The notes under the pieces are model-generated. The model made no database searches. It worked only from the letters and a program-made list of their open reading frames with translations, and was not told the origin of the DNA. Shown here in pieces: positions 9,387 to 18,323 of a stretch of DNA of 64,000 nucleotides. Source of the DNA: Maridesulfovibrio bastinii DSM 16055 (GTDB lineage: Bacteria; Desulfobacterota; Desulfovibrionia; Desulfovibrionales; Desulfovibrionaceae); assembly GCF_000429985.1 (NCBI RefSeq), contig NZ_AUCX01000006.1, positions 1-64,000 on the forward strand, given 5' to 3'. Position 1 is the stretch's first letter; each line of letters starts with the position of its first letter. The translations under genes and the position numbers were made by a program.

Positions 9387-10133
9387 ATGGCAAAGGTTGT
9401 TATTGTCAAACCTAAAAATGACAAACCACCCGAAGAAGAAGGGCTGCCGCCGTGGATGGCAACATTTGCGGATATGGTTACCCTGCTGCTTTGCTTTTTT
9501 GTGCTTCTGCTTTCATTCGCCTCAAATGATGTTCAAAAATTTAAAGAACTCTTAGGCTCGCTACAGGATGCTTTCGGCGTATCCGTGCAGCGTAAAGCCG
9601 CTGACTATCTTGCGCTCACCCCTTCAAAACTTCAGCGTAAAGAAGTCAAAATGGATAGTAATGACAAGCGGCTGTTAGGATTAATTCTGCGCATTAAAAC
9701 TGTTCTGGATGAAAAAGAAGCCACCCGTATGAGTACTGGAGTAGACGCAGAGAAAGACGGCGTAGTCATGCGGGCTGACAGCGCACAGCTTTTCATACCG
9801 GGAACCTGCACCCTGAAACCGGGAGCCCATAAAGTTCTGGATTCGGTTATCTCGATTCTCAAAGACCACAACTATAATCTGGTTGTACGGGGGCATACCT
9901 CGGATGTGGAGCCACGCTCAATTAAATTTCCTACAAAATGGGAACTTTCTTCGGCAAGAGCTGCGGCGGCACTGCAATACATCCATCAAAAAGGGCGTAT
10001 TGATGCCAAAAGATTAAAAGCCGTAGGTTATGCTGATACCAGACCGCTGGTTAAAAATAATTCCGAAGCCAATAGAGAAAAAAACAGGCGTGTTGAATTT
10101 TATTTCCATAAACCGGCCAGAGATTCATGGTAG
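9387..10133 (+). CDS. motB: Flagellar motor stator protein MotB
   Basis: Peptidoglycan-binding stator subunit, 248 residues. A short cytoplasmic tail is followed by the motif PPWMATFADMVTLLLCFFVL, with D29 the likely ion-carrying aspartate, then a single membrane helix and a plug region. The C-terminal OmpA-like domain (about 125-245) contains VVRGHTSD and the ARAAAALQYI and NRRVEFYF motifs. It is encoded directly after motA and overlaps the next gene by 7 bp. A second MotB paralogue with the same N-terminal motif lies at 60417-61175. Confidence 0.93.
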   Translation: MAKVVIVKPKNDKPPEEEGLPPWMATFADMVTLLLCFFVLLLSFASNDVQKFKELLGSLQDAFGVSVQRKAADYLALTPSKLQRKEVKMDSNDKRLLGLILRIKTVLDEKEATRMSTGVDAEKDGVVMRADSAQLFIPGTCTLKPGAHKVLDSVISILKDHNYNLVVRGHTSDVEPRSIKFPTKWELSSARAAAALQYIHQKGRIDAKRLKAVGYADTRPLVKNNSEANREKNRRVEFYFHKPARDSW

Positions 10134-11809
10134 CCAACTTAACATACGATCCCATGGTTTCAGCTGTCACCAAAATTGAAACTGACGGAATAATACAGGA
10201 CATCCGTGTCACTGTTGATGCTAAGACCAAACATTTATGGGGTCGGTTCGGCAAAAATAAAGAGCTTGAGCTGGCTGCCGGATATAAAGAACAACATATC
10301 ACTGTTATGCTTGGTTCCGGTCTTGGTTTTGCGGTTGAAGAGCTTATTAAAAAATCCGGCTCAGCACTCATTATTATTGACCGGGAAAAACATATCCTCG
10401 CTGCAACTGAAATTAAAAAGAAATACCATAACCGGGAAAACTTATATTGGATAGATGATGACACCCCGGAAGAAGCAGCAGCTAAAATTTCAGACATCGC
10501 TGAAAAATATGGACAGCCTTTAAATTTTTTAAAAATTCCTTTTTATCTGCGCCTGAACCCTCAGTATTATTGCGGTATAGAAAAATATTTCTCAACGGAA
10601 GCTCAAGGCAGAAACTCCGGAGCTGGATTCAAAAGTATACAACCACGCATTCTACTGCTGACAAGCCAATATTTTTTAATGGGTGAAATAGAAGCAGCCT
10701 GCACCCGTCTTGAAATTCCTTTTCAGATGATCAATCTGGATTCACGGGAAAGTGAGCTGGAACACTTTGTAAAAACGATTGTTAAAGCCATTAGCGGATT
10801 CAGGCCTGATTTTGTATTAACAGTCAACCATCTTGGAGTTGACCAGGAAGGATATCTGAATACCATCCTTCAAAAATACAAAATTCCTCTGGCTTCATGG
10901 TTTGTTGATAATCCCCACCTGATACTTCCGCTTTATGCCCGGCAGGTTAATAATAACACAGCACTATTCACATGGGATGCCGACCGGATGGAAAGCCTGT
11001 CCGCAATGGGATACCAGAATATTTTTCATCTCCCCCTTGGAACGGATCAGAACAGATTCAAACCTTCAGGTGGTTGCACTAAAAATAAATGGCAGACAGA
11101 CATATCTTTTGTCGGCAATTCCATGACAACGAAAACTGCCAGACGTTTTTCAGCTTCAAAGGTTACCGGGATTTTAAGAAAAGACTTTAAGGAGATAGCG
11201 GCACAATTCGGTGCGCATGATGATTTCTCAGTGGAGAAATTTTTAAAGGAGCGCTATCCGCAGCATTTTATGGAGTTTGATAAGATAACTTCTCCGGCAA
11301 AACGGCTGGCCTACGAAACTGCGGTTATCTGGCAGGCCACCCTTGAATACCGGCTCTCATGCGTAAACAAGATATTACCATTCAATCCGCTGATAGCCGG
11401 TGATGAAGGCTGGAAAGACCTGCTCCCTTCAACAAACTGGAAATACCATCCTGAACTTTCGTATTATGAAGATCTTCCAAATTTCTATCCCTGCTCAAAA
11501 ATAAATTTCAACTGCACCAGTCAGCAGATGAAAGGAGCCGTGAATCAAAGAGTCTTTGATGTTCCGGCATGCAACGGTTTTCTGCTGACCGATCACCGGC
11601 ACCAGATATCCACTATGTTTGACCCTGATAAAGAAATTGTCCTCTACAAAACAAATGAAGAAATACCTGATCTTGTACAAAAATATCTCAAAGACGACAA
11701 AGCTAGAAAAAAAGTAATCACTGCTGCCCGAAAAAGAATCATGGCTGAGCATACCTATGACCACAGAATGACCAAACTGACCGATATCATACGCTCCACC
11801 TTTGCTTAA
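10127..11809 (+). CDS. CgeB-like glycosyltransferase
   Basis: A 560-residue cytoplasmic protein. The N-terminal third (about 1-160) is a poorly conserved alpha/beta region with a GSGLGFAVEEL segment. The centre resembles the DUF3880-type GT-B N-lobe (FVLTVNHLGVD, WFVDNPHLIL). The C-terminal part (about 390-555) is CgeB-like, with NFNCTSQQMKGAVNQRVFDV and a TEC-like DHRHQISTMFDPDKEIV stretch. Such enzymes glycosylate surface proteins or polysaccharides, and flagellin glycosylation would fit the overlap with motB, but that is inference. It is the last gene of the 6730-11809 run, and a hairpin follows at 11818. Confidence 0.78.
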   Translation: MVANLTYDPMVSAVTKIETDGIIQDIRVTVDAKTKHLWGRFGKNKELELAAGYKEQHITVMLGSGLGFAVEELIKKSGSALIIIDREKHILAATEIKKKYHNRENLYWIDDDTPEEAAAKISDIAEKYGQPLNFLKIPFYLRLNPQYYCGIEKYFSTEAQGRNSGAGFKSIQPRILLLTSQYFLMGEIEAACTRLEIPFQMINLDSRESELEHFVKTIVKAISGFRPDFVLTVNHLGVDQEGYLNTILQKYKIPLASWFVDNPHLILPLYARQVNNNTALFTWDADRMESLSAMGYQNIFHLPLGTDQNRFKPSGGCTKNKWQTDISFVGNSMTTKTARRFSASKVTGILRKDFKEIAAQFGAHDDFSVEKFLKERYPQHFMEFDKITSPAKRLAYETAVIWQATLEYRLSCVNKILPFNPLIAGDEGWKDLLPSTNWKYHPELSYYEDLPNFYPCSKINFNCTSQQMKGAVNQRVFDVPACNGFLLTDHRHQISTMFDPDKEIVLYKTNEEIPDLVQKYLKDDKARKKVITAARKRIMAEHTYDHRMTKLTDIIRSTFA

Positions 11810-11817
11810 AATAAAAA

Positions 11818-11843
11818 CCGGAAACAGATTTTACTGTTTCCGG
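11818..11843 (+). terminator. Hairpin after the motility/glycosyltransferase operon
   Basis: A 10-bp perfect stem (ccggaaacag / ctgtttccgg) with a six-base loop lies 8 nt after the stop codon. The following tract is only weakly T-rich, so termination may be partial. Confidence 0.6.
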
Positions 11844-12012
11844 CCTGATAAAATCTTCAAGATTTCAAGTTTGATAAATATAAGAATTGGTAATTCAGTG
11901 TGCTAAAAAATTTCCACGCTCTTTAAGCTAAATTTAAACTGCGGGGCTATTTCCTTTTAGCACCTTTTCTATTCTTTTTTTCAGGCTGCAAACTGCAGCT
12001 GTTTGACGGTCC

Positions 12013-12102
12013 TCAACCCTGTATTCCTAGTTTTGGCAGAATAAAACGCAACAGGACAAATACAATTCCAAATACCAGAATCAATCCTAATAAATTACCC
12101 AT
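12013..12102 (-). CDS. 29-residue single-span membrane miniprotein
   Basis: An ATG at 12102 opens a 29-residue frame beginning MGNLLGLILVFGIVFVLLRF and ending PKLGIQG. It is preceded by a strong AGAGGT ribosome site at five bases spacing. The product is one hydrophobic helix with a short basic, proline-containing tail. A minus-strand TTGACA at 12172-12167 with a weak TACCTC box 17 bp downstream could drive it. I do not recognise the family. It could be a leader peptide or a membrane-associated small protein. The rest of the 11844-12212 gap shows nothing else I can name. Confidence 0.45.
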   Translation of the reverse strand: MGNLLGLILVFGIVFVLLRFILPKLGIQG

Positions 12103-12212
12103 TACAGACCTCTTTAATTTCTTAATTTATGGCCACTTTTAAAGAGGTAAGCATAGATATAGACAGTGTCAATGCTATCACTGTTTTTTAATCTTATAAA
12201 TTGATAATAAAA

Positions 12213-13910
12213 TTAGGATATGCCGAGACTCACATAAAATGTGAATCTGGTTCCACGTCCAAGACAGCTATCAACAGTTATTTGACCACCCATCATGGTA
12301 ATAAGCTTGTGTGAGATAGATAATCCCAGTCCTGTACCGCCGTATTTTCTGGAAGTGGAAGAATCAGCCTGATAGAAGCTGGCAAAAACATCATCAAGTT
12401 TATCACTTGCAATGCCGATCCCGGAATCTGAAACAGAAAAAAAGATTTTAGGCGGGCAGCAGCTTTCATCCAGCCTGAGGCTAACCTCTACTCCGCCATC
12501 AGAAGTAAATTTAATTGCATTGCTGATAAGATTGACTAAAACCTGTCTGAGTCTAGTTGGATCTCCTGAGACTCTTTCCGGGATATTTTCCGGTATATTG
12601 CATGTTAAAGAAAGATTTTTTCCGGCGGCTTCAAGAGAGTAAAGGGAAACAACCCTGCCAACCATTTCTCCGAGCAGAAACTCTATCTTTTCAATTTTGA
12701 GATGCCCGGCCTCTATTTTTGAAATTTCAAGAACATCATTAATAACCGAGAGAAGATTTTTACCTGCCGAATTGACAATCTCTACATATTCCGACTGATC
12801 TTTATCAAGTCTAGTTTCCCCAAGCAGTTCAACCATTCCTAATATGGAATTCAAGGGGGTTCTGATCTCATGACTTATATTGGCGATGAACTCACTTTTA
12901 ACTTTATTGGCGGTTTCAGCTTTGCCACGTTCACTCTGGAGAGTATCAAGAGTATTATTTATGCCCTCGACAAGTTTGTTCAATTCATCATCACCGCTAA
13001 CCTCAACCTGAGTCTTCTCTGATTTACTGCTGCGTATATCCGTAAGCTGGGCGACTAGATATCTGATTCTGTCCAGACAGTCTTTTTTTACAAAATAATA
13101 TCCCAAAAAAGAGGTTATTAAGGCCGAGAGGATAAAAAAGATCACATAAATGATTACAAAACTCTTTCCCATATTCAGAATTTCACGCTCTGACCTGAGT
13201 AGGAAAAAGAACAGCGGGCTGCCATCCATGCCCCTTTCAAGACGTCTGACACTAATTAAATTTTCATTTGTACTAAAAGTGTCTTCGTAAAATTTATTAT
13301 CATTGGTTGAAGCCGGGACTACATTCAGATTAATTTTCAACTGCACTGCAAGCTTTTTGATCCGCTCAGGACTTAAGCGGCGTCCGACAACTATATACCG
13401 GTCAATACTACCTTAAGTAAATTTTACTGCATTAATTGAAATCAGAAAAAATGCATCCCCGATACGAACCAGACCTTCTTTTCCACCTTTTTTAACGGAT
13501 GAAAATATAGAACCCCGTGCAGTAAAATAATCACGGATGACAGTTTTATATTCAGTGTGGATGTTAAAACTTTTTAACACCCCTGCTTCATCCGCAAAAA
13601 GGACAAAATCTATGTTCAAATCTTTAAGCAAGTCGTCATTGAACTGATCTGCCAGTATAAGCTTTCCTTTTGAAAAAGAAATTTCAGAACCTGCAAGTGC
13701 TGACCAATTTCTGCAAAGTGAACTGATTTGGGTTAACTGGCTTTGAATAACTCCTTCCACCCGGTCAAGATTCATAGACATAAGCTTGCGTTCAACATGA
13801 AAAGAAGCTTTATGCACAGTTTCGCTTGCGGCAAACCACATTGAAACAACTATGACAACGCCAAGGGCAAAGGTTATAAAATTAAAACCAATCCGCAACC
13901 TGCTTTTCAT
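12213..13910 (-). pseudogene. CHASE4 sensor histidine kinase interrupted by an in-frame stop
   Basis: One continuous reading frame of 566 codons is broken only by a TAA at 13415-13413 (codon 166). The upstream part (165 residues, start 13910 after AGGAA) has a membrane anchor and most of a CHASE4-like periplasmic sensor. The frame then resumes at once with GSIDRYIVVGRRLSPERIKK, which completes the sensor. A second membrane helix, a linker, the dimerisation histidine (SHEIRTPLNSILG) and a full ATPase (DPTRLRQVLVNLISNAIKFT, DSGIGIA, GGTGLGLSIS) follow. No shift is needed, so this is a nonsense codon and not a deletion. The C-terminal piece could be re-initiated at GTG 13346, giving 377 residues. 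No response regulator is adjacent. Confidence 0.75.
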
Positions 13911-13968
13911 CTATATTCCTACCGGGATATTTTAATTTAAGAATAATCGATTAGTTATAGTTTTTTCC

Positions 13969-14002
13969 CAAAAAAAGAAACCGGGCTAAAAAGCCCGGTT
14001 TC
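13969..14002 (-). terminator. Rho-independent terminator of cysS
   Basis: On the minus strand an 11-bp perfect stem (gaaaccgggct / agcccggtttc, 14002-13977) with a four-base loop is followed by a run of seven T. It lies about 100 nt past the cysS stop and ahead of the broken kinase gene. Confidence 0.88.
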
Positions 14003-14099
14003 CCGATAGTTAAATAAAACAATGTGCTAACAAGCTGTCGTCATGCAAGAATTTTAAAGCAGCTCGCAGATGAGCACAGCTTTCGGCACAATATGCGCA

Positions 14100-15557
14100 C
14101 TAAATAACATCCCATACAGCTCCCTGAGGGGTGTCATTTACTTCGATGCCCATTGCAACGAGTTCATCTCTGATTTCATCAGACCGGGCAAAATCTTTAT
14201 TTTTACGGGCTTCCTGACGGGCCTCAACAAGTTCTTCCACTTTAGCTGAATCAATACCACGCCTTTTGAGCATGCATTCCTTAAGTTCTGACAAAAACTT
14301 TGCAGGTTCCTCGCAAAAAATTCCGAGAACAGAACCCCATTTGCGCAGGTCATCAAGAATACGCTTCCAGGCGTCACGCCCGCCTTCACTTTTTCTCCAC
14401 GATTTTTCCTCAGAAATTCTTCCGGCAAGACGAACGGCATTAAAGACCTGACCCAAAGCAGCAGCGGTATTCATATCATCATCCATTGCAGCATCCCAGT
14501 TTTTCTCAAGCTCATCCAGCTCAGCGGTAACTTCTTCAGGCAGAGCGGCTTTTGACCATTTTGATTTTGTAAGCGCTTCTTCCATCTGATACATAGCTTT
14601 ATAAACCCTGCGGATTCCCTTCTCAGCTTCTTCAAGGGCTTCAAAGGAAAAATCAAGAGGGCTGCGATAATGCATTGTAAGCAGAAAATAGCGCAGAGTT
14701 TCAGAAAGAAATTTGTCTGTAATGTCGCGGATTGTAAAAAAGTTTCCAAGAGACTTGGACATTTTTTCTGAATTAATCTGCACAAAACCGTTATGGACCC
14801 AGAACCGGGCCATTTCTTTGCCTGTTGCGGCTTCACTCTGGGCAATTTCATTTTCATGATGCGGGAAACTGAGATCCTGTCCACCGCCATGAATATCAAA
14901 AGGAAGAGTCAGATATTTCTCACTCATGGCTGAACACTCAAGGTGCCATCCCGGACGTCCGAGACCCCAGGGGCTTTCCCATGCAGGTTCACCGGGTTTT
15001 GCTCCTTTCCAGAGGGCAAAATCAAGCGGATCCTGTTTTTCTTCACCCGGTTCAATCCGAGCACCGGAGCGCATATCTTCAATATTGCGCTTGGAAAGTT
15101 TACCGTAACTATCAAATGAACGGACCTTGAAATAGACATCCCCGGATTCAGTGGGATAAGCATGATCCTTTTCAATCAAAGTCTCAGTCAATTTGATCAT
15201 TTCGGTTATATGCTCAGTACACTTAGGTTCAATATCCGCTCTGAGCACATTGAGCTTATCCATATCAACGTAAAATTCCTGAATAAACTTTTCAGCAAGT
15301 TCTGAAGAATCAATTCCGGATTCATTGGCGCGTTTAATAATTTTATCATCAACATCAGTAAAATTGCGGACAAAGGTTACGTCATATCCCTTGAATTTCA
15401 GATAACGAACCAAAACATCGAACACAACAGAAGATCTGGCATGACCGATATGGCAAAGATCATAAGCGGTTATACCGCAAACATACATATTGACTTTGTT
15501 GTCGTTTAAAGGAGTGAATTCTTCTTTTTTACGCTTGAGGGTGTTATAAAGACGCAT
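14100..15557 (-). CDS. cysS: Cysteinyl-tRNA synthetase
   Basis: Class I synthetase charging tRNA-Cys in the cytoplasm. The ATG at 15557 follows a strong GGAGA site and gives 485 residues starting MRLYNTLKRK. An upstream in-frame start at 15620 adds 21 residues with no conservation. The zinc-binding Cys28 is in YVCGITAYD, the HIGH signature is at 37-40, further zinc ligands are in GWHLECSAM and HHENEIAQS, and the KMSKS loop is in EKMSKSLGNFF. The C-terminal anticodon-binding DALR-like helical region ends DTPQGAVWDVI. Confidence 0.97.
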   Translation of the reverse strand: MRLYNTLKRKKEEFTPLNDNKVNMYVCGITAYDLCHIGHARSSVVFDVLVRYLKFKGYDVTFVRNFTDVDDKIIKRANESGIDSSELAEKFIQEFYVDMDKLNVLRADIEPKCTEHITEMIKLTETLIEKDHAYPTESGDVYFKVRSFDSYGKLSKRNIEDMRSGARIEPGEEKQDPLDFALWKGAKPGEPAWESPWGLGRPGWHLECSAMSEKYLTLPFDIHGGGQDLSFPHHENEIAQSEAATGKEMARFWVHNGFVQINSEKMSKSLGNFFTIRDITDKFLSETLRYFLLTMHYRSPLDFSFEALEEAEKGIRRVYKAMYQMEEALTKSKWSKAALPEEVTAELDELEKNWDAAMDDDMNTAAALGQVFNAVRLAGRISEEKSWRKSEGGRDAWKRILDDLRKWGSVLGIFCEEPAKFLSELKECMLKRRGIDSAKVEELVEARQEARKNKDFARSDEIRDELVAMGIEVNDTPQGAVWDVI

Positions 15558-15672
15558 TGTTTCTCCAGATATTTTAGGACCATCCCGACTGATTTCCCAC
15601 AGACCGGATGAAATGTTCAATGTCCACAGATTTCTTTTTTAAAAACTATTTTTTAATCGTCAGGCCGGGATA

Positions 15673-16584
15673 TTAATTATCCTGCTGCGCAACGGCAACA
15701 TCTTTTCCTTTGTCCAATTGAATTCTGTAAAGATCAATAATCTCATCCAGATCCCGCCCCATAAAGATGTAAAGCAGTGGCGTTGCATCCTCAGGAGAAA
15801 TCTTTAAAGAAAAATCGGATGGATTTTTTAAAACGTTCTGAAAAGTACCGTAAAAATCCTCTGCATAACTGTAACCGCGCTCTCTGGCTTTTAATTTCAG
15901 GAATTCGACCCGCTCTACAAGCCTGCTGGTATAATCCTTTCTGCTCAAAGATTCTTCCTGTGCCAGAAAATCAAGCACCCGTTCAGCCAGAGAATGATCT
16001 TTGAAAATAATGCCACCACTATATATGCGAGTGCCAATAAAGCCGCTTATGCCCGGCTTATCAAGCTTCACATGCTCAAGTCCAAGAGCAATATTAAGGC
16101 TTGCCAGATCTTTTCCGTCAAGTTCAAGCTTTTTCAGTATGAACCGGTTGTTCTGGTCTTCATATATGTAGTCGGCCCCGAGGTCAAAACCAAGAGCCCG
16201 GTAGCCCATTTTTTCAAGAGAGCTGAATGATGAACCGAAATTCATAAAAGTTACTGGAATAGAGACCTTTTCAGCTTTGAAATGCATATATCTCGGAATG
16301 CGATGTTCCCGGTCAATACCGGAAATATGAACTCTTCCCACCGAGATAGCTGAACCCATGGCAAAATCAAGATTAACACCGTCAATGTATATGCTCTCAT
16401 CAAAAGGATTGATCATGGCATCTTTAAAATCAATCTTAACTATAGAGCTGTACTTATCGGCAATCTCGCGAACTGTTTCTACCGAATATTCATGAAGCCA
16501 TATATATCCACCGCCGGCTCCGGCAGCGGACAGAACAACTAAAACCAATAGAACGGTAAAAAAAACGCGTTTAAATCCAGTCAT
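15673..16584 (-). CDS. Membrane-anchored protein of unknown function
   Basis: A 303-residue protein from ATG 16584, four bases after the ispDF stop. In-frame starts at 16596 and 16608 are also possible but overlap ispDF. One N-terminal helix (FFTVLLVLVVLSAAGAGGGY) anchors a large extracytoplasmic part. That part begins with alternating strand segments (IVKIDFKDAMINPFDESIYIDGVNL) that recall AsmA/DUF748-type beta-sheet proteins, then becomes helical. I do not recognise a specific family. Tight coupling to ispDF suggests co-expression, not shared function. Confidence 0.7.
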   Translation of the reverse strand: MTGFKRVFFTVLLVLVVLSAAGAGGGYIWLHEYSVETVREIADKYSSIVKIDFKDAMINPFDESIYIDGVNLDFAMGSAISVGRVHISGIDREHRIPRYMHFKAEKVSIPVTFMNFGSSFSSLEKMGYRALGFDLGADYIYEDQNNRFILKKLELDGKDLASLNIALGLEHVKLDKPGISGFIGTRIYSGGIIFKDHSLAERVLDFLAQEESLSRKDYTSRLVERVEFLKLKARERGYSYAEDFYGTFQNVLKNPSDFSLKISPEDATPLLYIFMGRDLDEIIDLYRIQLDKGKDVAVAQQDN

Positions 16585-16588
16585 GTGA

Positions 16589-17791
16589 TTATCCATCCAC
16601 GTCAGCAAGTCTTACACCGGTTACAGTGGCAACTGCTTTGATTCCTTTTTTTTCTCCGGTAAACCCGAGCTTTTCTTCTGTCGTAGCTTTTACATTAACT
16701 CTACTCTGCGGAAGTCCCATGACAGAAGCCACATTCTTCCTTATCTGTTCTCTGTAGGGAGCAAGCTTGGGAATCTGTGCAATCACAGTCAGGTCGGCAT
16801 GGACTATTTTAATTCCTTCAGCTTCAGCTTTGGACAAAGCTTCCATAACAATAATGCCGCTGCTCATATTTTCAAGGGCTGCATCCGTATCAGGAAAGTG
16901 CAATCCGATATCTCCGCCACCGAAAAGCCCTAAAATGGCATCGGCAAGAGCATGATAAAGGACATCTCCATCAGAATGAGCTACGACTTCAGGCCCTCCG
17001 GGAATGGGTATTCCACCCAGAACCATCGGACGTCCGGAACCGTAACGGTGAACATCATACCCCCAGCCTACGCACGGGACATACATTTTAGTCTCCTCAA
17101 GTTTAGCAAGGTCTTCAGGATTTGTGATTTTGATATTACTTTCTTCACCCTGACAGACAACGACGCTTTCTCCCATCATTTCGAGCATTGAAGCATCGTC
17201 AGTCACGTTCCAACCTTCGCCGTCTGAAATTTCATGGGCTTTCCGGATCAGATGCAGCGGGAAACCCTGAGGGGTCTGAACAGCTCTAAGGTCTGACCTG
17301 TCCGGGGTTCCTGTAATTGTATTGCCATTAACGGTTTTAATCGTATCAGTGACTTTTACAGCCGGAACAACTCCAGAAGCACCCTTATCAAGCTCATCGA
17401 TAATGGAGCTTATCATGGAAGCGGAGGCAAAAGGTCTTGCAGAATCGTGAATGAGTACGTGGGAACATGTAGCCGGAAGGTCTTTAAGTCCGTTGAAAAC
17501 AGAATCCTGCCTTCTCTCCCCTCCTGAGACAACTTTATAAGTCAGCCCGAGAGAGCAACTGCTGTTCAGCTCATCTACACGCTCTTTCATTTTATCAATA
17601 TCTGAAGGGGGGAAAACAAAGACTAAGCCCTTGATGCGGGGAATACGGGAAAAAGTAGTGGCTGAATGCCAGAAAAGCGGCATTCCTTTCCAGTTAAGGT
17701 ATTGCTTTTTAACTCCGCCGACTGAAGCGGCAAGTCTGGTTCCACTGCCGGCAGCTAATATAACTGCCCAGAAATCACCGGATGAGCTCAT
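16589..17791 (-). CDS. ispDF: Bifunctional MEP cytidylyltransferase / MECDP synthase
   Basis: Fuses two steps of the non-mevalonate isoprenoid pathway in one 400-residue chain. Residues about 5-225 form the IspD nucleotidyltransferase, with the CTP-binding loop ILAAGSGTRLAASVGGVKKQY and HDSARPF. Residues about 235-395 form IspF, with the metal ligands in GYDVHRYG and AHSDGDVLYHALADA and the motif KATTEEKLGFTGEKKGI. Such fusions occur in delta- and epsilon-proteobacteria and some alphas. The start is 116 bp downstream of the RNase P RNA 3' end, and the leader can fold into a long hairpin. Confidence 0.96.
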   Translation of the reverse strand: MSSSGDFWAVILAAGSGTRLAASVGGVKKQYLNWKGMPLFWHSATTFSRIPRIKGLVFVFPPSDIDKMKERVDELNSSCSLGLTYKVVSGGERRQDSVFNGLKDLPATCSHVLIHDSARPFASASMISSIIDELDKGASGVVPAVKVTDTIKTVNGNTITGTPDRSDLRAVQTPQGFPLHLIRKAHEISDGEGWNVTDDASMLEMMGESVVVCQGEESNIKITNPEDLAKLEETKMYVPCVGWGYDVHRYGSGRPMVLGGIPIPGGPEVVAHSDGDVLYHALADAILGLFGGGDIGLHFPDTDAALENMSSGIIVMEALSKAEAEGIKIVHADLTVIAQIPKLAPYREQIRKNVASVMGLPQSRVNVKATTEEKLGFTGEKKGIKAVATVTGVRLADVDG

Positions 17792-17805
17792 TGGTTGACT
17801 CTCGC

Positions 17806-17847
17806 CTCCGGGAAACTTGTCAGGTAACGGACAACTCCTGCCCGGAG
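17806..17847 (-). promoter_or_regulatory. Long hairpin in the ispDF leader
   Basis: Between rnpB and ispDF the minus strand can pair CTCCGGG (17847-17841) with CCCGGAG (17812-17806), with an inner TGTCC/GGACA-type pairing. The right arm touches the purine-rich ribosome site of ispDF. It could be the rnpB terminator, without a T-run, or a translational control element. Confidence 0.4.
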
Positions 17848-17907
17848 TCTGTTTGTGGATAAAAGTGGAAGGAATAAACTTCCTTTAAAGGAGTTTTAAA
17901 CAGATAA

Positions 17908-18264
17908 GGAGCCGGACTGTAAGCCGGGTCTTGTATCCTGCAAGCAGGATGGTCATCATTCATCTAGGACGTATGTTACCATACACCTCAAGCAACCTAC
18001 CCGAAAGCTTCAGCCGGGCCGGCCTCAAACGCTTCCCTATTTGGTCTTGCTCCGGACGGGGTTTACCCAGCCGGACATGTCACCATGCCCGCTGGTGGTC
18101 TCTTACACCACCTTTTCACCCTTACCCCGGCAAAAGCCGTGGCGGTCTGTTTTCTGTGGCACTTTCCCGGAATCGCTTCCGCTGGGAGTTACCCAGCGCC
18201 ATGCCCTGCGGAGCCCGGACTTTCCTCCCCGGCATTACACCGCGGCGATGACCCGTCCGACTCC
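17908..18264 (-). ncRNA. rnpB: RNase P RNA, bacterial class A
   Basis: Catalytic RNA that matures tRNA 5' ends. On the minus strand the conserved 5' core GAGGAAAGTCCGGGC lies at 18227-18213, the AGATGAATGATGACC element at 17965-17951, and the 3' ACAAGACCCGGCTTAC segment at 17934-17919. The two ends pair (ggagtcggac with gtccggctcc). A length near 357 nt fits class A. The exact ends are estimated from the P1 pairing. Confidence 0.95.
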
Positions 18265-18281
18265 AAAATCTGTTTAAATAA

Positions 18282-18298
18282 GGGGAGCCATGCTCCCC
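18282..18298 (-). terminator. Terminator of the zinc-ribbon gene
   Basis: A 7-bp GC-rich stem (ggggagc / gctcccc) with a three-base loop is followed on the minus strand by TTATTT. It separates the zinc-ribbon gene from rnpB. Confidence 0.65.
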
Positions 18299-18323
18299 CT
18301 GATTATACTGAAATAAAAACCTG

